Shown here: in pieces, positions 1 to 11,480 of the stretch
Numbering within the stretch: position 1 is the stretch's first letter
Layout: each line of letters starts with the position of its first letter
NCBI GenBank assembly: GCA_018881555.1
Contig: JACAXG010000080.1
Span: 2,197,314-2,261,313, forward strand
DNA: 64,000 nt
DNA from: Amblyornis subalaris
Taxonomy: Eukaryota > Chordata > Aves > Passeriformes > Ptilonorhynchidae
Direction of reading: 5' to 3'
Notes under the pieces: generated by a model
The model's input: the letters and a program-made list of their open reading frames with translations, nothing else
Told to the model about the DNA's origin: nothing
Databases searched by the model: none
Position numbers and translations under genes: made by a program

Positions 1-684
1 AATTGGGCTCAGGGTGGTTTGTAAACAAACATTAAATAAAGCTTCAAGCTGACAGAAATACCCATCTTACACAGACCACCTCAGCTGTGATGGAAATGAA
101 GCAACTTCTCAGCATTTGAAGCCCAAATCCTGGGCACTTTCAAACCTAAAATTACATTTTCCTGTGAGCAGTGACACTGTCCACTCACACAGTACACGGG
201 AGCCGAACTGCATCATTAACCTGGTCTTCAGGCTTCCTTTCAGTGTTAATGGTTTCTTCCGACTTTCCCATTATTCAGCTTAAATTGGGCTTTAAACAGA
301 TTGTAAAGGGCAGCGTTCTGTAAATTAGTAAAGCAAAAACCTCCAAACCTGCCCCTGCTCCTTCCCTGCTTTCCCAAACCAACATCTGTTCTGCTAAAGC
401 ACCTCTTGCAGCTCCCACGTTTTGCCATCCCACAGGGAGTTGGAAAGGCCAAGAAAAAACCCCAAGCCCATCTCTTCTTTTGCAGGATATTAATGATGCT
501 GCAGATTTGAGGGATAAAAAACCCCAAGGCAATAAAAAGCCAAACTTTTTGCCCTGTTCTCGAGTGTGCCCAGTGTCTGGGGGCTGGACAGGGGGGTGCA
601 GGGCAGCAATGCCCATTTAAATGCCAAGATTCCTCTTCACCAGGGGCAGGGATAGCACCAGCCCTACACAGAGCTGCCCCTTGG

Positions 685-770
685 CAGGAAATCCCATCTG
701 CCCCAGTGAGCCAGTGGCAGAGCNGGGATGGATCTGGTGTCCTGCCTGCTTTGCCCACAATGTCCCCTAC
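685..770 (+). mobile_element. Possible MIR SINE core
   Basis: GAGCCAGTGGCAGAGC followed by GGGATGGATCTGGTGTCCTG resembles the 3' part of the MIR core. It is short and diverged, so only tentative. Confidence 0.3.
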
Positions 771-1029
771 CTGTCCCCTGCCCTGCCCTGCCCATGTGAC
801 CTCCTTCTNCCCACAGGAGACCAGAGGGATGTGCCAAAGCCTTCCAAGGAGGTGAAANAACTCCCCTACCCCCTTGGCACTGCTCTCCTTGCACAAAGGA
901 GCCTCCAAGTACAAGGCCTGCCTTCCTTTTCCCAGGACAGCACAGCCAAGAGTCAATGGAATGTCTTGGGTGACAGAGCANAAGCGAAGTCCAGTGACAT
1001 CCTCCTGAGNGGCAGNGGANGGACAGCTC

Positions 1030-1322
1030 CNAGCTNTGCTCTCTGGGATCAGGGACAGGACCCAGNGAACAGCNGGAGCTGTGCCAGGGGAGGTTTAGGT
1101 TGGATATCAGGNAAAGNTTCTTCCCCCAGAGGGTGGTGGGCACTGAACAGGCTCCCCAGGGAATGGTCCCGGCCCCAAGGCTGNCAGAGCTCCAGNAGCN
1201 TTTGGACAACGCTCCCAGGGACAGGGTGGGATTGTTGGGGTGTCTGTGCAGGGCCAGCGGTTGGACTGGGTGATCCCTGTGGGTCCCTTCCAGCTCCAGA
1301 GATTCCACGATTCTCTGAGCGT
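1030..1322 (+). mobile_element. CR1 LINE 3' fragment
   Basis: Recognised by the CR1 3'-UTR phrases for a ratio of wins such as GGTTTAGGTTGGATATCAGG, the AGAGGGTGGTGGGCACTG block, GGTTGGACTGGGTGATCC and the terminal ATTCCACGATTCT. It belongs to a different subfamily from the copies at 3890 and 29700. It contains an unusual number of single N bases. Confidence 0.85.
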
Positions 1323-3889
1323 GGCTCAGCTCCCATCTCTGATGTCCCCAAGCACCCCAGGCTTGGCACAGCCACACCAGGGCTGGCCAGTGACCCCAGC
1401 CAGGTCCAGCTATGCCAGTGTGGACACAGGGGAACTCCTGGGACACGCAGCACAGCAGCTCTGCCTGCCTTTCCCCAGGTCCTTCCCACAGGATGGGGTT
1501 CTCCATCGTGGCATCTGCTGCAAAGCTGGACTTCCACGTTGGCCCCCAATTGTGGGGCTGCACATGGATCACTGAAAGGAGTTTGTAGGATTTCCATCAG
1601 CACTGGGAGGCCTGGCTGAGCCCNGGGTCACTGTGAGGGAAAGCAGGGAGACAGTGATCTAATCCCACCCAAATATAGTGGGATCCAGCATGGAAAACCT
1701 CTCCTGGCACACTGAAACAAAAGTCTCTTGTTCAGAAAAACCACCCAAAAGCTGGTTAGAAAATGTGCCTCTCCCAGCAACCCCACTCTGCTCTGGAAGA
1801 GGTTTTGGGTACACTGAGGTAGAGCAACACCCCAGAACATGAGCAGTGGTTTATACTGAAAAATAAATCAAAAATAAATACAAAACCAAAGCGATCCTGC
1901 TGAGTAATGGTGTAAGTGANCTCAGGGGCCAATTCCAGACAGCAGTGATGCAGATTCCAGCAGGGGTTCTGCTGGGAAAACCTGGGGGCACCCTCAGAGG
2001 GGAAAATGGGCCCTGGGAAGGACAGAATGGAATGGGGAGTCCTCCAAGGGATATATCCTTGTGACGGCTTCATTGGCATTCCAAACCGAAGAGATGTGGA
2101 AAATCCAGCAGGACTGATGTGGGTATTAAACCCTGTTGGCTGAAGTTTAAAATAACTTCTTATCCTGCCTTTCTTCTCCTATGGAAAGGGATTTTGCAGC
2201 TTTCCCAAACCCAACTGGAACAGCTTGTTACCAAGTTTTATGCCATTCCTGCCAGTTTGGCAACTGAGCATATTTTTAAAGCTCTACCTCCTGGAGTCAG
2301 GTGATCATGAGGAAAAAAAAAACAGTTTTCATTTAAAAAAAGCAGGAAAGATCTAATCATTACAAGGCATGTGTGTAAGCCTGAGTCATGAATCCTAAAG
2401 GCTTTGAAACTCCCAGGCAAATAGCAAAGTTGCAAACTTTCATGATTCCTCAAATTCAGTCTGCCTTTTGTGCACGGCAGGAACACTCCCTCCTTCCTCA
2501 TCTGCGAATCTCAGGAGTCCTGCTTTTTTCCTTAATGAAATTTCCTCTCCTTCCTGCCAGGATTCATGTTCCCAAAGGGGAAAAAAATACAGTTCCAGTC
2601 TAGGTGATTTCTGCCTTAGATTAAAAACAAATGCANCAATTTTCTCAGTTCCAGAGGAAGCTGAAGGTGCTTCCACCCCGCGTTCTCCAGCCTCAGCTGC
2701 TGGAAGGATGAATCCCACTGTGCTGTTCAAACGCTCCTGCCTTCCATCTTAATCTCTGAAACTCGCTGAAATTCCAGCCAGGATCCTTCCTCCAGGGCAT
2801 CATTTGAAGTTGGGACCATGACTCATAAAAGCTGAGGTAGCTCTGACGCTGACCTTGGGCCACTCATTGCAACCGGAGGAGCTTTCCCCACCCAAACCCA
2901 GGGATAATCATGGAAAAGCTCAAGCAGACGATGAAATACGGACTGGAATTCATCACTGTGGGCTCAGCAAACTCTTGTTCTCANCCAGGAGCAGCACTGA
3001 GGTGAGACAGAGCTGGGGTGTGACACAGCACCTTCGGCTCTGCAGGCTGGGGAGGAGCTGGGACGAGGGCAGGTGGCACTTCAGGGGTTAACTGTGTCCT
3101 CTGTCTGGTTTCCTCCCGGTTTCACCACATCTCCCCAGCATTCCCTGCTCAGGACGGGTGGCTGCCACCCCTGGGAAGCTCCTGTGTGGATTTCCATGGA
3201 GCAGGGATGGGATATAAGTCCCCTGGCAGCTTCTCAACTCTGCTGCTCGCTTGGATCCCAAGAAGCCTCTCCAGGCTCCCGTCCCGTCCTCCTCAGCAAT
3301 TCAGGGCTGTGGCTGTGCACAGTGTTGGGATCCCAGACTAAACTCCTGCATCCATTGGCATTGTTTTTAAGGATAAACAACAACAGCTGTTCAGCAATCA
3401 CCAACAACCCTACAATAATAAATCCAATGCCTCTTTAAACACCTCTGCAATGCAAAACATCGAGGGCTGAGAAATCAAACAGCACTGGGAGGGTTTCCCC
3501 CATGCCATGAAAAAGGCCCAGCAGCCAAACCACCGAGCCCTGAGAACCATTTCAAACCCTTTGTATCAAGAATTAATTAAAAGAAACCAGTGAAAACTAC
3601 AGAAAGGAGAAAATTCAAGTTGCATAATGCTCGTCCTANGTGATGTTTCCCATTGAAAGGCCTCTCCATGTGGACAGGAACAGCCTTATCATGAGGCTCC
3701 CAGTCCTATTTCAAAATTCAACCCTAATTGGGAAGTCATGACCAGCTCTTGTGTAATGGAATAACTTGCAGAGGCAGATAAAAGTAAAATAATCAAATAA
3801 AAAAGCCCCTTTTCCCTAAGGACCATTTCTGGGAGCCAGGGAGAGCTGCTCATTGCATTGTGCTAATTCATGTTCTGTATGGCTGATAC

Positions 3890-4428
3890 CCTTTCAGAAA
3901 GGGAAAAAGGGAAGACCCAGGAACTACAGGCCAGGTAGGCTCACCTCAGTGCCAGGCAAGATCATGGAGCAGATTCCTCGAAAATATGTTCAGGCACGTG
4001 GAAGACAAGGAGGTGACTGGTGAGAGCCAACACGGGCAAATCGTGCCTGACAAATTTAGTGACCTTTGACAAGGTGATTAGAGAACTCAGAGCCCCTTCC
4101 AGGGCCTAAAACAGCTCCAGAGAGCTGCAGAGGGCCTTGGGAAAAGGACCCAGAGTGACAGGACAAGGGGGAATAGCTTCCCATTGCCAGAGGGCAGGGT
4201 TAGATGGGATACTGGGGAGGAATTGTTCCCTGTGAGTGTGGGGAGACCCTGGCACAGGTTGCCCAGAGAAGCTGTGGCTGCCCCTGGATCCCTGGAAGTG
4301 TCCAAGGCCAGCCTGGATGGGGCTTGGAGCAACCTGGTCTAGGNAAGGTGTCCCTGCCCATGGCAGGGGTGGAATGGAATGAGCTTTAAGGTCCCTTCCA
4401 ACCCAAACCATTCCATGATTCTATGATA
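3890..4428 (+). mobile_element. CR1 LINE fragment with reverse-transcriptase remnant and 3' end
   Basis: The first 200 bases translate in pieces to CR1 reverse-transcriptase phrases (N-Y-R-P, L-T-S-V-P-G-K-I-M-E-Q, then the G-K-S-C-L-T-N-L region after a frame change). The fragment has a deletion and then the standard CR1 3' UTR (GCACAGGTTGCCCAGAGAAG block). It ends at ATTCCATGATTCTATGAT. It is truncated and frameshifted, so inactive. Confidence 0.92.
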
Positions 4429-6134
4429 TAAAATTTCTACAAATACCATTTATCAATGTGCAGCCTTACCCAAATGGTGCATGAAATCACTCGCTGGCCC
4501 TGGGCCAACGTCAGTGACCTGCCATTATCGCAGATTTATCCTGCTGACAGCAGGCACTGCATGGAGAAGACTTTTCCCTGAATAGGCACTGGGGACTGAT
4601 CGCCTCNTAATGCTCAGAAACCACAAGAAACCAAACATTTGACCAGCCACCTGCATTATTCACCTCCTTCCACTGGATATTCACAAGGACAAAACGAGCA
4701 GCTCATGTGCCGTTCTGGATTCCAGCTCACAATTAGGGAACGTGGCAGATTAATGATACAGGCAGATCCTTCCAGAGAGCTGCTGCCATTCCAGGGAATC
4801 TGGATTTTATAGGGCAAGTGTGGGCAGCCCAGCACCTGGTGGCACAGTGGATAGCAGTGTCATTGGCCCTACAACTGCAAGGGACTGCTGGAGGCTCCAA
4901 CATCCTACAGAAATCCATGGAAGCACAGAGCGTCGGGACTCCTTCCCACCCAGCCACGCTGCCCTGCTGGGCAGAGCAGCTCCATTCCCACAGGATCTGC
5001 CCCCATTTCCCTGCCTCCCTGAGCTGGCCGCAGCCACGTGCACTGTCGCATTCCCGTGCACCGGCACATTCCCGCTCCGCTGGACTCTGCACTGGATTAG
5101 GAGGATCAGTTGCTTCTTTGCAACCCAGGAGGGCTCGTGGTGCAGAGCTTTGCATAAGCAAAGCAGCAGCAGCCTCCAGGCTCAGTCTCCACGGGCCCCC
5201 AGGAGGAAGCACAGGCTGTGCTGGGCTCTGCCAAGGTGTTCCCCCTTCCCTGCCTCCAGGGAGGAGTGAGGAGCTGGCAGGAGAGGCCCCGGGATGCTCC
5301 GTGTTCCCCGGAGCTGCCCCAGCCAGCTCCAGCCTCTGCCCTGCCCCGGGCACGCTCCAGGCACAGGGAAGGGGTGGGAATGTGGGTGGGATGCTGTTTG
5401 TTGGGAAACACAGACCATCTCCTGTATCCTCTTCCAGGACGAGGAATAGGACATTTGGAACAGAAGGAAAGGCAGTTGAAGCAAGATGCTTTTCCCTCCT
5501 GTGGTCCTACCACCGTTTCCTTCCATAGCCTGAATTTTTCCCTCTGTAATCTGGCTCCAGCCCCACTGTCCTTCACCTCCCTCCAGTTCATAGGCTCTTT
5601 GATATCTCCTCTTTCCTTCCTCCAGCTCCCCACAGCTTTAGCAAACCCACTCCAGCTCTTCCTCTCCCCTCTAAAACTCTCCACTCCCAGACTCAGATAT
5701 TCCCTTTACCCAAGGTGACAAACACCCTTTACTCATTTCCAGAAAAGGAGAAAACAGGCGATTCTATAGGGGCAGATTCAGGCTCTGTATCCAAGAAAGG
5801 NGAACAAAACCAGCTCCACAGAACAGGCCCTGTGCCTGCTCCCTGTTTCCTGCAGTCCAAATGCAGATTCCCAGGGGCTGGAGCTCCACCGTGCAGCAGG
5901 CACCAAAAGTTGCTTGGACGCTGCAGCAAACTGGAAGTGCTACACTATTATATCCATCAAAATACTGGGAATCAGGGCTCAGCCCTCCCCATTTCCCAAA
6001 AGCCAAAGCCCCGCTGTGTGCTGGCACCTGGGACACACCAGTGGGAAGAGCAAAAGCTCAGAGCTCATTGCAGAGCCCCTGCCAGGCCGAGGAAGGGGAA
6101 GGGCCTTCCCTCCCAATCCGTGTGGCAGGGGACT

Positions 6135-6184
6135 GGAAGGGGCTATGGAGTTTGTGCCTGGAAGGGGCTATGGAGTTTGTGCCT
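6135..6184. repeat. 25-bp perfect tandem duplication
   Basis: Two identical 25-base copies starting GGAAGGGGCTATGGAG and ending TTTGTGCCT. Intronic. Confidence 0.95.
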
Positions 6185-9100
6185 GGTTTGCCTGACTCAA
6201 AGAAAGGCCTCGAAGCTCTGGTTTTGCACTGCAAAGCAGCTTGTCCAGGGAAGGGCCAAGTGCCAGTGAGTGACCCTTGGGGACCTGATGGATGTGACCC
6301 CTGTGGTGACTCTGGCAGCTGCAGGTGGCACGGGCAGCCCTGGGATGCCGGAATGCTGCCTGGTTTTAGGGAACTCCANAGCTCTGCAGCACATCCTGTT
6401 GCCCCATGCTGGGCCCTACCTCCAGCACAGCTATTTTTAAGCTGGATTTGCCATGGGAGAATCAAATCTCCTTTGGAAGGCACTGGCTGCAGCAGGCACT
6501 GCAGCATAGTCCGTCCAACAGGTGAGGACACCTCAGCTCCATCCTCTTTCCTCTGGGAATCTCACCTTGATGCCACTGCCACTGGGGCTAAGGGAATGCT
6601 AATGCAAGAACTGCAGCAGGGGGAAAAGCAGGTGAGGGATGAGCTGTTACATGAAGATACACTCAAGATTTGAAAGGCAAAAAGAAGCACATGGGGCAGC
6701 AAGGTGTGGAATGGCACCTGCAATAAACCCAATAAAGGCACGAGCTGCCAGGCACTGGGACAAGGCCTTGGGTTTAGAGTCTCCTTCTCCACAGTGCCTT
6801 AAAAGCTCACTCCAATTTATCCAGCACTTCTCCTTTAGCAGCAGCAAATAAAGTGGGTCAAAGGCAGCTTTTCAGCAGGAAAATCAATCTAAAATTACAA
6901 CACTTGGGGGAACCAAGGCAGNGGTGAGAGAGAACATGGAGCACTGCCACCCCTGCACTTCTCCACCCCTGCACCTTCTCCTGCGAGAGGAGACCGCAAA
7001 GATTTTATTTAGATTTTATTTATTTTATAAGACCTCCTTGCTCAGGCCTTGGGAGGACCATTAGCCTTCCCTTCCTTCAGTCACCAGGCACCACAAGAAG
7101 CTGCAGTAAAAGCTCCTCAGCCCCAGTTTTGCTCTTTACCTTGGCTTAGTCATGTAAGGAAGGGAGAGTCATCGTTGCTGAGGTGAGAAGAAATACATTC
7201 TGCAAACTCAGCCTGCCTCTTGGTATCCAAAGAGACTAAGGAGAGCTTTATACAGGAATAAATCCCCCTCTCTGCCCAGGACAGGCGCACTCTGCCACGT
7301 CTCTGAGGAAAGATTCCACCACACAACATCCATAAGCCTTACTCTTTTTATTCCCCTTTCAGTGGAGGTATGTCAGAGCTCAAACACGAAGCCATTTGAT
7401 TTCCTGTGCTTGGAGTGTCTCACCTGGGCCATTTTGGAGATTTGATGAGGGGCTCTGCAATCAAAACTTTGTTTTGAGGCTCACTGTGCTTTCTAAAGGA
7501 GACCTCGAGGTACAACAGTCGCTCCGTGGGCAGCCCTGGCCTGTCATTCTGTGCTGTAAATCCCTCCCTACCAACACTGAGCCNGTTTTCTGGGCCAATG
7601 TCAATGTGCTGGTTATGCAAAAACTCATTTGTGCCCCATCATGTGCAGACAGCCCAAGGCCCTGCCATCCACAGAGGAGAGAAAAGTGGCATCACCACCN
7701 CAAGAATGTGAAATCTGGTTTAAAATTCCTGGTGTTTTTTTTTCCAATTGTACCTCCCAATCTGTCAGGCCACCGGAAGCTGACAGGACGTTCAAAGACA
7801 CCGTGCAGCAATCTGCACCCTGTGGGTGTCCAGCATGCTCAGAAAATGCACCAAAACACAACACAGACACCTTCATCTGTCTNAACCTAGCTCATTACTG
7901 AGTCTTAAATTTAGTTCTGGAGTTCTTATCCACCCTTCTGACTTATGGATTTCCATAACCTTCTCCCTGGGTGCAGCAGCTCCCTGCAGAAACCATTCAC
8001 CATTCCCTACTGGCTCCACATTTTATTGCTCCTATGCTGTGCTTTTTCTGTTGCCCAAAACAACACTGCTTTATCATCCAGTTTCTCCTTGAAAGTTCCC
8101 GTGCTCCCAAAACTCCAGGGCTTTCCTCTCCCCCTCTTCCTTCTATCCAAGTCCCAAGCCACTAAGAGGATTACTGCAGGTACGAGCAGGGAGACAACAA
8201 TCCCTGCGTGTGCAGGGAATTCAGGAGCGCTTTTGTTTGCCACCCNTGACTGCCACGGAAAGGAGGCCAAGGGAATCAGCAGGTTACTGTTTTCCTCTCC
8301 ACTTGCGAATGTGAAGTCTCCTGCTATGAGATTTCGTGAGTGCCAAACGCCTTGCCAAAGGTTTTCAGATGATCTGGCTGGAGAGCAAGAAGCGTCAGAC
8401 AGCTCATTGCAAACTGGGTTCCCAGCCCAGTTTTGTCCTCAGAAGNGATTCAAAGGACTTTGAGAGGAACCCAACTGTGCAGTGATCTTCTGCTGCACTC
8501 TTGGTAGTACTTACAAGAGGCCTGAAGTCTAAAATATCCTGAAATTAATCCTATTTGGCTTTCTACCTGTCTGGTCTGTCTGACATCCCTTCCTTGAATG
8601 CTATTCATATTCTGTGCAACATGTTGTTCCCTTTTCCTTCTGTGCTTGCATAAGAGAAGTANAGCTATAAAGAAAATCAATTATTTTGCAAGTAAAACTA
8701 GAACCACCCAGGCTAAATCAGGCAGTTTTCTGGCATCATCTTAAAAAAGCAGGGCTCAAAGTACAACAGAGGAAAACGCAGCCTCCTCATGATGAAAGAA
8801 TGATCATCTGCTCTTCTCGCAGTTCCTTTATTCCTTATTCAGCTGCTTTGGAAAGCTGGGGGGCAAATCCTCCCCTCCAGCCTCCCTTCAAGACCTGCGG
8901 ACAAAATGGGCCAGAACTCTTGNTTTTAAATATTAATTCTCCTTCATGGCAGCTCAGTCAGGCATTGCTCCCCTTTGGGAGGGGCAAGGGCAGGTGTCTG
9001 CTCCCAGCTCACNCTCAACAAGTGATTCCCAGACGGAATAGCCAAGCCAGCCTCTTGCAGAGCCGATGGAAGGACTGATCTCACTGGGACACTGGACAGA

Positions 9101-9568
9101 ACGGACAAGAAACCTGCCTGGTAAGGCCAGGGTGATCCTCAGCTCCAAGGTTTGTTCCAGGATGTTGATCAGACACTTGTGTCCAACAGCCNGAGACTCA
9201 TTGATCCCTCTCCTTTGTTTTTCCCAGTTCCTAAAATCATCCTCCCAGCCTTTGAAAAGCACAGGGAGAGATGGAGAGTTCAGCCAAGCCAAATGATCCA
9301 TGGATTTGGGCCTTCAAGAGACTTGTTCATNTGGCTTTCTGGTGTGGTGTTTTCAGGAAAACAGGACAGTGCAACACCAGGCTGTTCCCAAACCTCCTGT
9401 GGACAGTTTGCTTATGACATCACACCAAGCAGCAGCAGCACCGAGGAGCNGTGTTAGAGGTGACTCTTTCTACGAGGTTCTCACCTCAGTCACACCTGGA
9501 AAATCCATTTCCAGACCTGTTGCCTCCACTGGCTGCAGGGTCAGACTCATCAAACACCAAACACTCTT

Positions 9569-9591
9569 TGTTATCCTGGGCCAGGATAACA
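9569..9591. other. Perfect 23-base palindrome with paired GATA cores
   Basis: Arms of 11 bases (TGTTATCCTGG and its exact complement) flank a single G. Each arm contains TTATC/GATAA, the core bound by GATA-family factors, so the site offers two opposed GATA cores. Binding is inferred. Confidence 0.6.
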
Positions 9592-10630
9592 GCATTCACT
9601 CTTTCAGGCAGCCCAGGCTCCAGTTCCAGTCACTGATCTCTTGCCCTTGGCACTGGCCAGAGCTGGGGGAGACACAGGAGCTGCATCGTGAGCACCAGAG
9701 GGGAAAAAATTGTGTGCTGGGCAGCAAGCAGAGATCTGGGCTCCTCATCAGTGGTCACTGTACATCACTAGGAAACACCAGATCATCCATTTTAACCCAA
9801 TTTTCCTAATCCACATGGCTATTTCCCAAATGAAACGATCAGTCACAGGGATGCTGATGTNGCCCAGAAGAGGGAGAGTTCAGAGAAGGTAAGACAGGCA
9901 GAGAATCAAGGCAAACATGGAATCTCCTTGGGATGCAGGATGGTCTTCAGTGCATGTTTCACGGAGAACAATCTCCCCCTTGATGTTACAGAACTTGTCA
10001 AATTGCCTGGGAGGCTGGGAAAAGACTCAGCTCTCACACAATTTTACAAGCCAAAAGAAATCTTCATTTTTTTGAACCATATTCCCTAAGCTTCTAGAGG
10101 AATTAAATCTCCAATCCCACCCCTTTCCTTGGCAGAAGGGAGAGGAGAGGGAAGCGCAGAAGGTCAAAGCTGATGTCTTGACTCCCGAGGAAGGCTCGAG
10201 AGCACCCAAATAATNCGGCAGGAGCTGACGACAGCAGGAAGGGCATCTTCTTATTCCTCTGCACTTTTAACACACACTGGGCAAAAAAAAACCATTCAGT
10301 GCTCAAATCCCCTTATTTGTAAAAGGCTGGATCACCACTGGAGGTGGCTGCTACAGCAAAACCTGCTCCAGCAGAAAAACAGAAACAAAACAGTTCCTTG
10401 TCTCCTNAAGAGAATAACCAGAGCTGGTCACAGACTAATGAGTGAAGTCATTTTCCCTCCCAAGCTGCTGAAGAGTCCNAATGCAGCACTGCTTTGGGAC
10501 AGGGGAGGGCTGAGCCCTTCCTATGCCATATGAAGACCAGAAAGCTCTTCCAAATGCAGGTCCCCTGGANCTGGTGTGAACTTTCAGGCCCCACCAAATC
10601 ATCTCCTCACACCATACTGAATTGGTTTTG

Positions 10631-10775
10631 ATAGAATCATGGAATCCCACAATGGTTTGGGTTGGAAGGGACTTCAAAGCCCATCCAGTCCACCCCTGCC
10701 ATGGGCAGNGACACCTTCCACCAGACCAGGTTGCTCCAAGCCCCATCCAGCCTGGCCTTGGATACTTCCAGGGGT
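10631..10775 (-). mobile_element. CR1 LINE 3' end
   Basis: Reverse-oriented CR1 terminus starting ATAGAATCATGGAATC, then TGGTTTGGGTTGGAAGGG and ACCAGGTTGCTCCAAG. Severely 5'-truncated. It lies about 290 bases downstream of exon 2 in intron 2. Confidence 0.93.
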
Positions 10776-10957
10776 GTGGTTTGTTGAAGTAGAACAGTTT
10801 AAGGAGAGAGGCTCCAACAAACACCAGGAAAGGNCCCTCCATATCCCAAGAGCACAGAAAGCAGATCCAATACTAATTCCAGCCTCCCTCTGCCCCACTC
10901 TCCTTTCATTGGAAACCTTTGCTCCCCATTTTTTGGACAGAAAACAGGCAAAGAAGN

Positions 10958-11260
<303 letters not shown>

Positions 11261-11264
11261 CANT

Positions 11265-11480
11265 CAGAGGACGCCTGCAGCCCGAGCCCCGCGCACGCAC
11301 AGCGGCACACACAGCAAAGCTCTCGGCCAGGCAACTTCTCCGTGGCAAATCCAGCCTCGCGCCGTGTCCGTGCCCGCTCCCACGGCCCCGCCGTCCCGCG
11401 CCCGACCGTGCCGGGCAAGCTCCGCGTGCTGTGCCCGGTGCCTCTCGGGTCCCGGCAGGGACAGCGGCAGCTCCCTCCCA
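11265..11480 (-). promoter_or_regulatory. CpG island directly upstream of ARHGEF9 exon 2
   Basis: I count roughly 27 CpG in about 205 bases with high GC. The island ends about 25 bases before the exon 2 acceptor. The reading frame entering exon 2 from this side is closed by a TGA seven codons upstream. A transcript starting here would therefore first initiate in frame at the ATG at 11188, whose context is CACC-ATG-G. CpG islands usually mark promoters or methylation-free regulatory DNA. Use as an internal promoter is inferred. Confidence 0.5.

Noticed and set aside
621..1619. 332-codon plus-strand frame
   Set aside because: Contains many unresolved codons where N bases could hide stops, and overlaps a CR1 3' fragment.
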